From Pseudomonas sp. F(2018) (GTDB taxonomy: Bacteria; Pseudomonadota; Gammaproteobacteria; Pseudomonadales; Pseudomonadaceae), in contig NZ_SCOM01000001.1 in the NCBI RefSeq assembly GCF_005508865.1, positions 1,364,001 to 1,428,000 on the forward strand: DNA of 64,000 nt, read 5' to 3'. Numbering within the stretch: the first letter of the stretch is position 1; every line of letters starts with the position of its first letter. The notes under the pieces are model-generated. The model was not told the DNA's origin and made no database searches. It worked only from the letters and a program-made list of their open reading frames with translations. Below are positions 34,937 to 44,634 of this stretch, one piece after another. Both the position numbers and the translations under genes were made by a program.

Positions 34937-35407
34937 ATGTCCCGTACCCCCGTTTCCACCAAGTCCCGCATCGGCCTGCTCGCTGTCGCCCTGGCCGGCG
35001 GCATGAACCTGGCGTCCACCGCCTTCGCCGTCGAACAACTGCCCCAGGGCTACCAGCTGGCCGCCGCCGACAAGGCCGGGGAGGGCAAGTGCGGCGAAGG
35101 CAAATGCGGTGGTAGCGAAAAGACAACCCAGGCCGAAGGCAAGTGCGGTGAAGGTAAATGCGGGGAGGGCAAGTGCGGTGACGCCTCCTTCGCCCGCACC
35201 GACACCGACGACGACGGCCGCGTCTCCCTCAAGGAGCTGCTGGCCGTGGCGCCGAAGGGCAGCGGCGAGTTCAAGGCCATGGACAGCAACGCTGACGGCT
35301 ACCTGTCCGAGGCCGAGGTCTACAAGTTCCGCAGCAACCAGTACACCAGCAATGGCAAGCCGGTGCCGACCGAGCTGTTCACCAAGATGAGCCAGGCCAA
35401 GGACTGA
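34937..35407 (+). CDS. Bufferin/HvfA-like RiPP precursor fused to two EF-hands
   Basis: 156 residues. Sec signal peptide 1-31 (cleavage after STAFA). Then the modification region with five EGKCG motifs (Cys52, 57, 70, 75, 80), the pattern of HvfA/bufferin precursors whose EGKC cysteines are converted by DUF692/MNIO enzymes into oxazolone-thioamide or thiooxazole groups that bind copper. Then an EF-hand pair: loop Asp89-Asp91-Asp93-Gly94..Glu100 and loop Asp116-Asn118-Asp120..Glu127. The enzyme (35475) and its partner (36313) follow directly. The EF-hand fusion suggests calcium-linked folding or sensing in the periplasm. ATG 34937 has GGAGA upstream; there is no support for earlier starts. Confidence 0.88.
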   Translation: MSRTPVSTKSRIGLLAVALAGGMNLASTAFAVEQLPQGYQLAAADKAGEGKCGEGKCGGSEKTTQAEGKCGEGKCGEGKCGDASFARTDTDDDGRVSLKELLAVAPKGSGEFKAMDSNADGYLSEAEVYKFRSNQYTSNGKPVPTELFTKMSQAKD

Positions 35408-35423
35408 TCCACCCCTGTAACCA

Positions 35424-35452
35424 CGCCCTCCCTGTCGCCGACCGGGAGGGCG
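35424..35452 (+). other. Hairpin between precursor and modifying-enzyme genes
   Basis: CGCCCTCCC (35424-35432) and GGGAGGGCG (35444-35452) form a 9-bp GC stem 17 bases after the precursor stop. No U run follows, so it is more likely an mRNA-stabilising or partial-stop element that gives more precursor than enzyme. Confidence 0.55.
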
Positions 35453-35474
35453 TTCGTCCATCTGGAGAAGCCTC

Positions 35475-36320
35475 ATGACCGCTCTTGCTCCCGTGTACGG
35501 CGCTGGCCTCGGCCTGCGCCGTGCCCTGCTTCCCGAACTGCTGGCGATGGCGCCCGGCAGCGTGGATTTTCTCGAATGTGCGCCGGACAACTGGATCGGC
35601 GTCGGTGGCGCTCATGGCGATGGCCTGGCGGCACTGGCCGAGCGCATCCCGCTGACCTGCCACGGCCTGTCGCTGTCGCTCGGCGGCCCGGCGCCGCTGG
35701 ACCTCGACCTGCTGACGCGCACCCGCAGTTTTCTCGAACGCCATCGGGTGCCGCTGTACAGCGAGCACCTGAGCTACTGCTCGGACGACGGCCAGCTGTA
35801 CGACCTGCTGCCGCTGCCGTTCACCGACGAGTCCGTGCACCACGTGGCCGCGCGCATCCGCCAGGCCCAGGACGTGCTCGGCCGGCGCATCGCGGTGGAA
35901 AACATCTCCTACTACGCGGCGCCCTACCAGGCGCTGAGCGAGATCGACTTCCTTCGCGCGGTACTGGACGAGGCCGACTGCGACCTGCTGCTGGATGTCA
36001 ACAACCTGTTCGTCAACGCCATCAACCATGGCTACGACGCGACGAGCTACCTCGCGGCGATTCCCGCCGCGCGGGTGGTATGCCTGCACGTGGCCGGGCA
36101 TTACGACGAGGCCCCGGACCTGAAGATCGACACCCACGGCGCCGCCGTGAAGGGCGACGTTTGGACGCTACTTGAACAGGCCTACGCGCGCTTCGGCGAG
36201 GTGCCGACGCTGCTGGAGCGGGACTTCAACTTCCCGCCGCTGGCCGAGCTGCTAACCGAGGTCGAACAGATTCGCGGCTACCAGCGCGCCGCCCGGCTGC
36301 CGGAGGTGCGCCATGGCTGA
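35475..36320 (+). CDS. DUF692 multinuclear iron oxidase (MNIO), HvfB/BufB-like
   Basis: 281 residues, TIM-barrel DUF692 family (as MbnB, TglH, HvfB). Metal-ligand motifs in order: [55 protein letters not shown] and DTHG. MNIO enzymes use two or three iron ions and oxygen to rearrange cysteine residues of a partner peptide. Here the obvious substrate is the five-EGKCG protein encoded 67 bp upstream. The stop overlaps the start of the HvfC-like gene by 8 bp, indicating a stoichiometric enzyme-partner complex. Confidence 0.93.
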   Translation: MTALAPVYGAGLGLRRALLPELLAMAPGSVDFLECAPDNWIGVGGAHGDGLAALAERIPLTCHGLSLSLGGPAPLDLDLLTRTRSFLERHRVPLYSEHLSYCSDDGQLYDLLPLPFTDESVHHVAARIRQAQDVLGRRIAVENISYYAAPYQALSEIDFLRAVLDEADCDLLLDVNNLFVNAINHGYDATSYLAAIPAARVVCLHVAGHYDEAPDLKIDTHGAAVKGDVWTLLEQAYARFGEVPTLLERDFNFPPLAELLTEVEQIRGYQRAARLPEVRHG

Positions 36321-37059
36321 GGCACTGCACGAGCAACTGCTGCGCATGGCCCGCCATGTGCGCGACCCGCAGCGCCATGCGCCGCCACCAGGCATCGAGG
36401 CGCGGCGCCTGGCGGTCTATCGGCAGCTGTTCTTCGGCAATCTCGAATCGCTGCTGGCTGGGGCTTTTCCCGTTGCTCGGGCCAGTCTTGGGTCGGCCGC
36501 ATGGCAGGCGCTGGTGCAGGCCTTCTACGCCGACTACCGCTGCCGCACGCCGCTGTTCACCGAGCTGGCCGGCGAGTTCGTCGACTACCTGGAGGCGGGC
36601 GAGACCCCGGATGTGCCGGAGTGGCTGGCCGAACTGGCCCACTACGAGCGGGTGGAGAGCGTGCTGCTGCTCAGCGCTGCGGACGAGCCGGACTGCGACC
36701 CGCAGGGTGATCTGCTCGACGGCGTGCCCGCGCTGTCGTCCCTGGCCTGGCCGCTGGCCTATCGCTGGCCGGTGGTGGAGATCGGCCCCGGGCATCTGCC
36801 GCAGCAGGAGCCGGCGCAACCGACCCTGATCCTGGCCCAGCGCCAGGCGGACCAGCGCGTGCATTTCTCGCGGCTGGCGCCGCTGGCCCATGCGCTGCTG
36901 CTGTCGCTGCAGGAGCGCGATGTCAGCGGCGGCGAGCACCTGGCACTGCTGGCCGAGGCAATCGGCGTGGCGCCGGAGGAGATTCTGCCGGCTGGGCTGG
37001 CGCTGCTGCAGAGCCTGCGCGCCCAGGGCGTGGTGCTGGGTACTCGCGCATGCGCCTGA
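36313..37059 (+). CDS. DUF2063 partner protein of MNIO (HvfC/BufC-like)
   Basis: 248 residues. N-terminal domain [63 protein letters not shown] is the DUF2063 ('putative DNA-binding') signature, followed by a RRE-like C-terminal part. In HvfABC-type systems this protein binds the precursor and delivers it to the MNIO enzyme. It overlaps the DUF692 gene and ends just before a strong terminator. Confidence 0.9.
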   Translation: MAEALHEQLLRMARHVRDPQRHAPPPGIEARRLAVYRQLFFGNLESLLAGAFPVARASLGSAAWQALVQAFYADYRCRTPLFTELAGEFVDYLEAGETPDVPEWLAELAHYERVESVLLLSAADEPDCDPQGDLLDGVPALSSLAWPLAYRWPVVEIGPGHLPQQEPAQPTLILAQRQADQRVHFSRLAPLAHALLLSLQERDVSGGEHLALLAEAIGVAPEEILPAGLALLQSLRAQGVVLGTRACA

Positions 37060-37071
37060 GCGACAGCCATG

Positions 37072-37109
37072 AAAAAGCCCGCGCACCTGTCGAGGTGCGC
37101 GGGCTTTTT
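37072..37109. terminator. Bidirectional terminator between HvfC-like and DoxX genes
   Basis: A 17-bp perfect stem AAAAAGCCCGCGCACCT / AGGTGCGCGGGCTTTTT with loop GTCG. It serves both convergent transcripts. Confidence 0.9.
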
Positions 37110-37119
37110 GTTGCGTGGA

Positions 37120-37611
37120 TCAGGCCTCGCGCCGCAACAGCGCGTCCAGGCTCAGGCGCCCGGCGCCCTTGAGCAGCAGCGGCAGCAGGGCGACCAGGTA
37201 GATCAGCGGCAGCTTGTAGTTGCCATGGCCGTGGTCGCTGATCGAGTAGCCCAGCGCCAGCTCCGCCAGGCTCGACCAGTGCGCCGGCCAGTGCACGGCG
37301 GCGATGGCCACGATGGTCAGGACGATCAGGGTGGCCGACGCCAGGCGTGTGCCCAGGCCGAGCAGCAGGAGCAGGGGCGCGATCAGCTCGATCCACATCG
37401 ACAGCTGCCAGTTCACCTCGGCCGGCAGCAGGTGGAAGGGAAAGGGAAACTGCAGCTGGGCGAACCAGTTTGGCCCGTTCCATTTCTCCAGGCCGGCCTC
37501 GAAGAATTCCCAGGCGAGGAACAGGCGCAGCGGCAGGTCGGCGCTCCAGGCACCGAGGCGGTCGAGTTGGGCGAAGACGTTCTTCAGCGGAGCGAATGCG
37601 AGAGTGTGCAT
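37120..37611 (-). CDS. DoxX-family membrane protein (HvfX-like)
   Basis: 163 residues, four membrane helices: [19 protein letters not shown] (conserved DoxX first helix with Glu), [37 protein letters not shown], and a C-terminal helix [20 protein letters not shown]. DoxX proteins are a regular component of HvfABC/bufferin loci (HvfX). ATG 37611 has GGAGG seven bases upstream. It follows the ferric-reductase-like gene on the same strand after 12 bp. Confidence 0.9.
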   Translation of the reverse strand: MHTLAFAPLKNVFAQLDRLGAWSADLPLRLFLAWEFFEAGLEKWNGPNWFAQLQFPFPFHLLPAEVNWQLSMWIELIAPLLLLLGLGTRLASATLIVLTIVAIAAVHWPAHWSSLAELALGYSISDHGHGNYKLPLIYLVALLPLLLKGAGRLSLDALLRREA

Positions 37612-37623
37612 GGTGACCTCCAA

Positions 37624-38274
37624 TCAGCGGGCGGTGGTGAGCGGCGTACGGGCCGGTTGGGCGTTGCGGCGCACGCGCTGCGCCAGCTTGGCGACGAGCT
37701 TGAGCACGATGGCGGAGAACATCAGGCCGAAGGCCAGCACATAGCCGGGGCTCAGCGGGATGCGCTTGTAAAACGAGAAGCAGAAGATCAGCGCCAACAC
37801 CCAGGTGCCGGTGCTGTGCAACGCCTTCCAGCCGCGGCCGCCGAGGGCCTTCATCGCCCAGGGGAAGGAGGTGAGTGCGAGCAGCAGGATGAACAGGTAG
37901 CCCACCGAGCCGGGGATGTTGGCGGCCGCCGAGCGACCGTTCCAGAACACCTCGGGAAACAGCTGCGCGTAGGTCAGGATTAGTACGCCGTGGATCAGGT
38001 GGGAGAAGGCGAAGGCCAGGCCGAAGAAGCGCCGTTCGCGCAGCAGCGCGCGGCTGGTCGGGCTGGGCACCAGGATGGCCAGCGACGAGGCGAGGAAGGC
38101 CAGCAGGAACAGGGCGAAGGAGGTGCGGGCGGTGACGCGGATGGCGCTGCGCAGCGCCTCGACCAGCTGTGGCTGCCAGGCCAGGGCCAGTGCGGTGGCG
38201 ACTAGGACGAGCAGCGCGAGCAGGCCGAACAGGCGCCAGCCGTGCAGGCTGGCAGGGGCGGTGGAAGGATTCAT
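37624..38274 (-). CDS. Ferric-reductase-like transmembrane protein
   Basis: 216 residues, about six helices with histidines on membrane helices (LAFAFSHLIHGVLILTYAQLF; WKALHSTGTWVLALIFCFSFYKRI), the pattern of b-type haem ligands in the ferric reductase/MsrQ group. There is no NAD(P) or flavin domain, so electrons must come from a partner. ATG 38274 is preferred (GGAG upstream). It lies between the two-component system and the DoxX gene. May reduce metals or supply electrons for cysteine chemistry in the envelope. Confidence 0.82.
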   Translation of the reverse strand: MNPSTAPASLHGWRLFGLLALLVLVATALALAWQPQLVEALRSAIRVTARTSFALFLLAFLASSLAILVPSPTSRALLRERRFFGLAFAFSHLIHGVLILTYAQLFPEVFWNGRSAAANIPGSVGYLFILLLALTSFPWAMKALGGRGWKALHSTGTWVLALIFCFSFYKRIPLSPGYVLAFGLMFSAIVLKLVAKLAQRVRRNAQPARTPLTTAR

Positions 38275-38346
38275 GGGAGGGCTCCGGGGGGGGCGCGGTC
38301 GGCGGGATGCCATCGCGCTGTCCCTGCCATGCTCGCCAAGCGGTTT

Positions 38347-38391
38347 GTATCGGATGTGTCCGCCTGGGGCCTTCGTGTATCGCCGTGTATC
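38347..38391 (-). promoter_or_regulatory. Putative response-regulator sites upstream of the ferric-reductase/DoxX unit
   Basis: GTATC at 38377 and 38387 (10-bp period), plus TGTATC/TGTGTC at 38346/38355. They fall in the 123-bp gap between the end of the sensor-kinase gene and the start of the next minus-strand unit, 73-117 bp before its ATG. Confidence 0.55.
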
Positions 38392-38397
38392 GCCGGC

Positions 38398-39701
38398 TCA
38401 GCTTGTTACAGTCAGCTCCAGTTCGGCGCACAGGCCACCGTGTTCGCGGTTGCGCAGGCTCAGGCGGGCGCCCAGGGCCTGGCTCAGTTGCAGGGCGATG
38501 GCCAGGCCCAGGCCGGTGCCGCCAGTGCTGCGGTTGCGCGAGCTTTCCACCCGATAGAACGGCTTGAATACTTCCTCCAGTTCCGCCTCGGCGATGCCGG
38601 GGCCGTCGTCCAGTATCTGCAGGCGCACGCCATGTTCGTCGCGCTCCACCCGCAGCTCGGCGCTGCCGGCGAACTTGAGGGCATTGTCGATCAGGTTGCT
38701 CAGCACCCGGCGCAGGGCATGCGGACGGGTTTCCACCAGGGCGCCGCTGCGGCCGTCCAGGCTCACCGCCTGGCCGCTGTCCTGGTAGTCCAGCACCAGG
38801 CTGTCGAGGAAGGCGTCCAGGTCGACCCGGCACAGCGCCTCGCGGCTGCCGTCCATGCTGCGGGCGTAGGCCACACCTTCGCGCACCAGGTGCTGCATCT
38901 CGTTGAGGTCGCTCCACAGGCGCTCGCGCTCCGGCGACTCGTCCATCTGCTCGACGCGCAGCTTCATGCGCGTGATCGGCGTCTGCAGGTCGTGGGAGAT
39001 GGCGGCCAGCAGCTGCATGCGCTCCTTCAGGTAGGCACCGATGCGGCCCTGCAGGGCGTTGAAGGCGCGGGCGGCGTAGGCCACTTCCTTCGGCCCGCGC
39101 TCATCCAGGGGTGGCGCCGGGCTGTCCGGGTCGAGGTGGTCCACCGCGCTGGCCAGGCGGGTCAGCGGGCGGATCGCCATGCGCACCGCGAGCCAGGTGC
39201 AGAGCAGCAGCACCAGCAGCTGCACCAGCAGCATCAGCGGCAGCCAGTCGGCCATGGGAACGGTGCCGGGCGTGACGTCCAGCACCAGCGGGTTGCCGTC
39301 GCTGAGGCGGATATGCACCTGGAAATGCGGGCGCGGCCCCGCGATGGTCTCGAAGCGCAGGGGGAAATGCGCACCGATGGCCCGCTCGATGGCGGGCACC
39401 GCCATGGGCGCCTCGTTCATGTCCATTGGCACGCCGGGCAGGCCCTGGTCGAGCCGGTAGCGGTAGTTGCGTCGCTCCAGCAGCGGCAGCCAGCTGGCGC
39501 GCTCGGCGGCGGGCAGGCGGTCGATCAGCATCACCGTGGTGCTCAGATCCATCTGCAGATTGTCGAGCATCAGTTCACGGCCGGTCTGGTAGCGCTCGTA
39601 GAACTGCGAGCTGAACGACATGCCATAGGCCAGCACCAGGCCGACCAGGAAGATCAGACTCAGGCGTGCGGCCAGGGTGCGTGGCCAGCGCAACAGGGCG
39701 T

Positions 39702-39705
<4 letters not shown>
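38398..39705 (-). CDS. Sensor histidine kinase of an OmpR-type two-component system
   Basis: 435 residues. Helix 1 (LSLIFLVGLVLAYGMSF), a periplasmic sensor of about 130 residues, helix 2 (LPLMLLVQLLVLLLCTWLAV), HAMP (RMAIRPLTRLASAVDHLD), HisKA with phospho-acceptor His in LLAAISHDLQTPITRMK, and HATPase with N box NLIDNALKFAG, DDGPGI and GTGLGLAI. The sensor has no obvious Met/Cys cluster for copper. It starts with GTG 39705 inside the response-regulator stop (GTGA overlap). The EnvZ/RstB-like domain order is usual. Confidence 0.93.
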
Positions 39706-40442
<737 letters not shown>

Positions 40443-40509
40443 GGCGGTCTCTCGTTGCAGTGACGGTGCCTAGTCTATCGACCTCGGCGGCGCTTGCCCG
40501 CCACCCTTT

Positions 40510-40542
40510 GTATTGCAGTGTATCCAGGCTCCGGGGTGATAC
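40510..40542. promoter_or_regulatory. Putative response-regulator sites in the divergent two-component/DUF2790 region
   Basis: GTATT at 40510 and GTATC at 40520 (10-bp period), then GATAC at 40538; another GATAC is at 40581. They lie between the divergent response-regulator and DUF2790 genes. Confidence 0.55.
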
Positions 40543-40655
40543 CTGGCGCGGCAATCGCTCGCCGTGCCCGACACATTGGCGATACCTCCTGAACGTGCAA
40601 TGGGCGCCCGGCAGATGCGATCCATCGCCATCCCCATGATCCTCAGGAGACTCCC

Positions 40656-40919
40656 ATGAAAGCCATCACCCGCGCCGCCCTCGTCCTGGCCTGCGTCCTT
40701 CCCTTCGGCAGCTTCGCCGTTCAGGCCGCCGAGAGCATCCCCGTCGAGCGCTACCACTACGGCATGCAGCTGGACGTGCAGAAAGTCCTGCAGCTGCACG
40801 AAGCTCCTTCGACCCTGTGCCAGGTGGTCGAGGCGCGCATGGATTACCTGGATTCCCAGGGCCGCGAGCGCAGCCTGGCCTACCTCAAGCATGCCAAGGC
40901 CTGCGAGTACGACAACTGA
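40656..40919 (+). CDS. DUF2790 small periplasmic protein
   Basis: 87 residues with a signal peptide (MKAITRAALVLACVLPFGSFAVQA) and the DUF2790 core YHYGMQLDVQKVLQL...CQVVEARMDYLDSQGRERSLAYLKHAKAC. The two cysteines probably form a disulfide. Such proteins are common in Pseudomonas next to metal- or redox-responsive regulators; their function is not established. CAGGAG precedes the ATG. DipZ-like gene follows after 62 bp and may be cotranscribed. Confidence 0.88.
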   Translation: MKAITRAALVLACVLPFGSFAVQAAESIPVERYHYGMQLDVQKVLQLHEAPSTLCQVVEARMDYLDSQGRERSLAYLKHAKACEYDN

Positions 40920-40981
40920 TCGCTGCCCCCGACTCGCCCGGCGGCGCCGGGCATGACCTTTCGCGCACCGCGAGGTGACCC

Positions 40982-42229
40982 ATGCTGCTCATTGCCTTCC
41001 TCGGTGGGGTGCTGACCATTCTCAGCCCCTGCATTCTGCCCGTGCTGCCGCTGTTGCTGTCCAGAGTCGGTGGCTCGGCCGCATCGATCTGGCTGACCCT
41101 TCTCGGCCTTGCTTCCGGCTTCGCCCTGCTGGCCAGCCTGGCGGCGGTGTCTGCGGACTGGGCCATCACGGCCAGCGTCTGGGGTCGCTATGTGGCACTC
41201 GCCGCCTTGGCGTTGTCCGCGCTGGCGTTGCTCTCCACTCGCTTTGGCAACTGGTTGTCGCGCCCATTGCTATGGCTGGGCGATCGCCTGCACGGCGAGG
41301 CCCGGCGCCTGCCTGCAGGGCTTTCCGCCTGGTTGCTGGGGCTCGCCAGCGGGCTGCTGTGGGCGCCCTGTGCGGGGCCGATACTCGGCCTGATCCTCTC
41401 GGGTGCCATGCTCGGCGGGCCCGCTGTTGCCAGCAGCCTGCTGCTGTTCAGCTACGGGCTCGGCAGCGCCGTGGCGCTGGCGCTGGTGATATTCCTGGGC
41501 CGTGGTGTGGTGCAGCGGCTACGCCCCTCGCTACGCCTGATCGAGTGGCTGCGACGTGGCATGGGCGGCGTGGCGCTGCTGGCGGTCATCGGCATCGCCA
41601 GCGGGGTGAGTGGCCAGCTGGCCGGCGCCGGCTCGTCGAGCCTGCTGTCCGCGCTGGAACGCAAGGTGCTCGACGGCGTGCCCCTGCTGCTGACGCAGCT
41701 GGTCGGCGATGCCCGCGCCGCCGATAGCGAACAGCTGCCCGACCTGGGGCCGGCACCCTCGCTGGACGGGGCCACCCAGTGGCTCAACGGTCCGGCGCTG
41801 GATCTGCAAGCCCTGCGCGGCAAGGTGGTGCTGGTGGATTTCTGGACCTACGACTGCATCAACTGCCGCAACAGCCTGCCGTACGTGAACCAGTGGGCCC
41901 GGCGCTATGCCGACCAGGGCCTGGTGGTGATCGGCGTGCACACCCCCGAGTACCCCTACGAGCGCATCGTCGAGAACGTGCGTGACGCGGTGGTGCGGCT
42001 GGGCGTGCAGCACCCGGTGGCGATCGACAACCAGTACCGGATCTGGAGCGCCTTCAACAATCAGTACTGGCCGGCGCATTACTTCATCGATGCCAATGGA
42101 CGAATCCGCCATCTGCATTGGGGCGAGGGCGGCTACGCCGAGCAGGAACGCATCATCCGCCAGTTGCTGGAGTCCGCCCGGCACGCCGGGCAGGCAACGA
42201 GGCAGCCGGCTGAAGGCGCGCGTCGTTGA
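40982..42229 (+). CDS. DipZ-like fusion: CcdA/DsbD-type transmembrane domain + periplasmic thioredoxin-like domain
   Basis: 415 residues. Residues 1-225: DsbD/CcdA membrane domain with the paired cysteines in TILSPCILPVLPLLL (Cys18) and LLWAPCAGPILGLIL. Residues about 255-400: redoxin domain with active site WTYDCINCRNSLP (CxxC), as in DipZ. It moves reducing equivalents from cytoplasm to periplasmic thiols. In this locus it could keep the precursor cysteines reduced before or during modification. The final NlpA-like CBM domain of mycobacterial DipZ is absent. Confidence 0.9.
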   Translation: MLLIAFLGGVLTILSPCILPVLPLLLSRVGGSAASIWLTLLGLASGFALLASLAAVSADWAITASVWGRYVALAALALSALALLSTRFGNWLSRPLLWLGDRLHGEARRLPAGLSAWLLGLASGLLWAPCAGPILGLILSGAMLGGPAVASSLLLFSYGLGSAVALALVIFLGRGVVQRLRPSLRLIEWLRRGMGGVALLAVIGIASGVSGQLAGAGSSSLLSALERKVLDGVPLLLTQLVGDARAADSEQLPDLGPAPSLDGATQWLNGPALDLQALRGKVVLVDFWTYDCINCRNSLPYVNQWARRYADQGLVVIGVHTPEYPYERIVENVRDAVVRLGVQHPVAIDNQYRIWSAFNNQYWPAHYFIDANGRIRHLHWGEGGYAEQERIIRQLLESARHAGQATRQPAEGARR

Positions 42230-42351
42230 GCGGCATGTGATGGTCGAACCGTCGGCTCCCGGACGAGCTGCCTGCATTTAGCTGCAATGGATGCGGCTCC
42301 CAGGGCTCAAAACTCTGGAGCACATCTGCAGGCGCGAATCGGGAGGTTGGC

Positions 42352-42570
42352 ATGAAGGCGAGTGTCACGGAGCAACAGGCGAGCTGCACGCTGGATGCGT
42401 TGCGCGACAAGAGAAATGCCGCGCAAGCCGAGCTGGAGCGTTACCTGTTGGAGCAGTTTCCCATCGATACCGACCAGAAGAACCTGGGCGTGGCGATGCG
42501 CGCCCACGCGGTGGTCGAGATCGAGGAGGAAATGCGCCACGAGATGCTGAGGGTGCAGGCCCACGGCTGA
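42352..42570 (+). CDS. Small hypothetical protein
   Basis: 72 residues, charged and helical (LDALRDKRNAAQAELERYLLEQFPIDTDQKNLGVAMRAHAVVEIEEEMRHEMLRVQ). No signal peptide or known motif. GGGAGG upstream of ATG 42352 supports translation. Convergent with the small acidic protein at 42587. Confidence 0.6.
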   Translation: MKASVTEQQASCTLDALRDKRNAAQAELERYLLEQFPIDTDQKNLGVAMRAHAVVEIEEEMRHEMLRVQAHG

Positions 42571-42586
42571 GCCGAGGGCGTGCGCA

Positions 42587-42739
42587 TCAGTCGGGTTCGT
42601 TCTGCGGGTCGCCCTCGTTCGACCGGCTGCGCGGCTGTTCCCCCGTGATGTCGTCGTCCGGCTGCTCTTCCTTCGCGGGCGGTTCATGGGTGGTGGGCGT
42701 CTGTTCGGCTTTGCTGTTGGGTTTTGCGTGACTGGTCAT
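42587..42739 (-). CDS. Small acidic hypothetical protein (50 aa)
   Basis: A short frame from ATG 42739 (revcomp CAT 42737-42739) to TGA 42587 encodes a 50-residue, hydrophilic, Pro/Glu/Asp-rich protein starting MTSHAKPNSKAEQTPTTHEP and ending NEPD. GGAGAG is spaced correctly upstream. The sequence looks intrinsically disordered; function unknown. Its composition is unlike random GC-rich frame shadows. Confidence 0.6.
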   Translation of the reverse strand: MTSHAKPNSKAEQTPTTHEPPAKEEQPDDDITGEQPRSRSNEGDPQNEPD

Positions 42740-42951
42740 GGGCTCGGCTCTCCATCAAGGCTGGATACCTCTGTTTGGAGGGGAGAGCGGGGCGGGTGTT
42801 CAAGTATTTGCGGGCATCGCAGGCAAGCCGAATGCTGCGCCGTTTGCACGACACCACCCGTTTGAGCATTGGTCGACAGCGCGACGTTGAGGACGGCTGG
42901 CAGCATATCCCGCTGATAGCCCACTCCCGCCCCTCATACGATCAGACCCCC

Positions 42952-43752
42952 ATGAATCCAATCGACCTCCAGTCGTTCCAACGCATCATCAGCGCCCATG
43001 GCGAATTCGAGGGGGCCGCGTACTTCGACTCCGAGGAGGAACTCGCCCACGAGGTGTTTCCTGACCGCATCGTTTTCCAGACCAATTATCTGGATTACCG
43101 CAGCTATGAGGTCGACCTCGCCGAGGGCGGCATACGCGTGCGCAAGACGCGACTGGACAACTACCGGCGTGGCGACAAAGCCAAGGTCATCGATGACGCC
43201 ATGGACGAGGAGGACTGGGGCGAGCTGGGCGATATGTGGCAGCGTATGAGCCGCGACCTGGACAGCCAGGAGCAGGGGCCGCAGCTCGATGTAGGCGACA
43301 CCCTGGCCGAGCTGTTCTACTGCCTGTTCGACGAGCCCCGCGCGCAGCAACTCGCGGATAACCTCCCGGCGCCGTCGGCGCAGTGGGATTGGGCCTGGAG
43401 GCAGCTCGAATCGGCGCTGGCCGGGGCCGACCAGCTGGCCGAGTTCGAATGGAAGGAGTGGCCGTCCCATGGCGTGGTTGCCGTCAATGCCCTCGCGCCG
43501 CTACGGCAGTTGGGCATTGCCATCGCGACGCCTGACGACACGACCGTCGCCGCCGTCAACCGCGCCGACGACTGGGGGCGGGCGGTGCTGCAGTATTTCA
43601 ACGCGCAGCTGGAGGCCCATGATCTGAAGCTGCTGGCCATCGGCATGCATTTCGACGAGAGCCAGGCCTTCGCCTGCCTGCCCATGAATGGCCTGGGGCT
43701 GGTCAATGCGCTGGAAATCATGGGCCGGCTGGGCATCGTCCACAAATACTGA
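42952..43752 (+). CDS. Hypothetical protein, unknown function
   Basis: 266 residues, acidic and soluble: MNPIDLQSFQRIISAHGEFEGAAYFDSEEELAHEVFPDRIVFQTNYLDYRSYEVDL at the start and LLAIGMHFDESQAFACLPMNGLGLVNALEIMGRLGIVHKY at the end. No catalytic motif recognised. The frame extends upstream to 42724 but ATG 42952 is where protein-like sequence begins. Likely an immunity- or SMI1-like fold could be proposed but nothing in sequence proves it. Confidence 0.65.
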   Translation: MNPIDLQSFQRIISAHGEFEGAAYFDSEEELAHEVFPDRIVFQTNYLDYRSYEVDLAEGGIRVRKTRLDNYRRGDKAKVIDDAMDEEDWGELGDMWQRMSRDLDSQEQGPQLDVGDTLAELFYCLFDEPRAQQLADNLPAPSAQWDWAWRQLESALAGADQLAEFEWKEWPSHGVVAVNALAPLRQLGIAIATPDDTTVAAVNRADDWGRAVLQYFNAQLEAHDLKLLAIGMHFDESQAFACLPMNGLGLVNALEIMGRLGIVHKY

Positions 43753-43788
43753 GCGCCTTCGCGCGTCCTGCGATCCTGAGTCAGCAGC

Positions 43789-44025
43789 ATGAGAAAGTGT
43801 GATCGATGCGGATTCCTCATCTTCCAGCACAACGCGCCCTGTTCGCGCTGTGCCGAGGAGAAGCGGCTGGCCAGAGAGGCTCTGGTACCGAGGCGCAAGC
43901 CCTCGGTGTGGCGCAAGGTGGTGCAGTGGCTGCTTGTCGGCCTGCTGGTCGCGGCGCTTGCAGCTGCGGCGGCGATCACCTGGTTCCTGAATACGGCTGG
44001 CGAGTCGTTTCGCTCCCTCGGCTGA
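43789..44025 (+). CDS. Small zinc-ribbon membrane protein
   Basis: 78 residues: CDRCGFLIFQHNAPCSRCAEEK (two CxxC knuckles) followed by a basic stretch and one transmembrane helix (VVQWLLVGLLVAALAAAAAITWFL). Zinc-ribbon-plus-helix proteins of this size are widespread and uncharacterised. Confidence 0.65.
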   Translation: MRKCDRCGFLIFQHNAPCSRCAEEKRLAREALVPRRKPSVWRKVVQWLLVGLLVAALAAAAAITWFLNTAGESFRSLG

Positions 44026-44110
44026 CGGTCAGCGATTCTCGCCGCAAAATTCTGTCGACTCTGCGGAGTGACTGTGTAGAATCCCGCGCCCGAATGCAGG
44101 AGACAACACG

Positions 44111-44431
44111 TTGGTCATTCATTACTTCGCGTCCCAGGAAAGTGTTGCGTGCGGACGCACCGGGTCTGGCCTCAATAGCAGCCAGGATGTCGCCCAGGTT
44201 TCATGCAAGCTCTGCCTTCGTTCCGTGGAAAAGATGGCTACCGCGCCCGTGCGCAAGGCGCCGAGCCTGGCGGAGCTGAGAGCCGCGGCGAAGGCGGAGA
44301 AGGCAGCCGCTGCCGAGGCTGCCAAGCCCACCCCCAGACTGTCGGCGCGCGCCGAATGGCAGCAGCGTCTGCAACAGCTGCCGGGGCGCAATCGACTGCC
44401 ACGCGGCGCAGCCAAGCAAACCTTCATCTAG
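44111..44431 (+). CDS. Hypothetical protein with possible TTG start and Cys/His cluster
   Basis: 106 residues from TTG 44111, with AGGAGA 8 bases upstream. The N-terminal 45 residues have HYFASQESVACG...VSCKLCLRSVEKM, a His and three Cys that could bind a metal; the rest is Lys/Ala-rich and disordered (AAAKAEKAAAAEAAKP). An ATG at 44234 would drop the Cys region. No family assignment. A 9-bp hairpin (44447-44468) follows without a U run. Confidence 0.6.
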   Translation: MVIHYFASQESVACGRTGSGLNSSQDVAQVSCKLCLRSVEKMATAPVRKAPSLAELRAAAKAEKAAAAEAAKPTPRLSARAEWQQRLQQLPGRNRLPRGAAKQTFI

Positions 44432-44634
44432 TCGCCGCCGTACAAGGCCCGCTTCCCCCGAAGCGGGCATGGCTAGCGCCACCATCGCTCTGTAGCTCGC
44501 CGCGAGATCACCCCGAAGAGCGATAGCGCCGCCACTCCCAAGTCCCGAACATTGCTAGATATCGTCTCGCTTTGGCCGCTGCCCGGAGCCATCGCATGAG
44601 CGGTCATTCCAGCAACGAGGCGCGGGGAGTCGCC

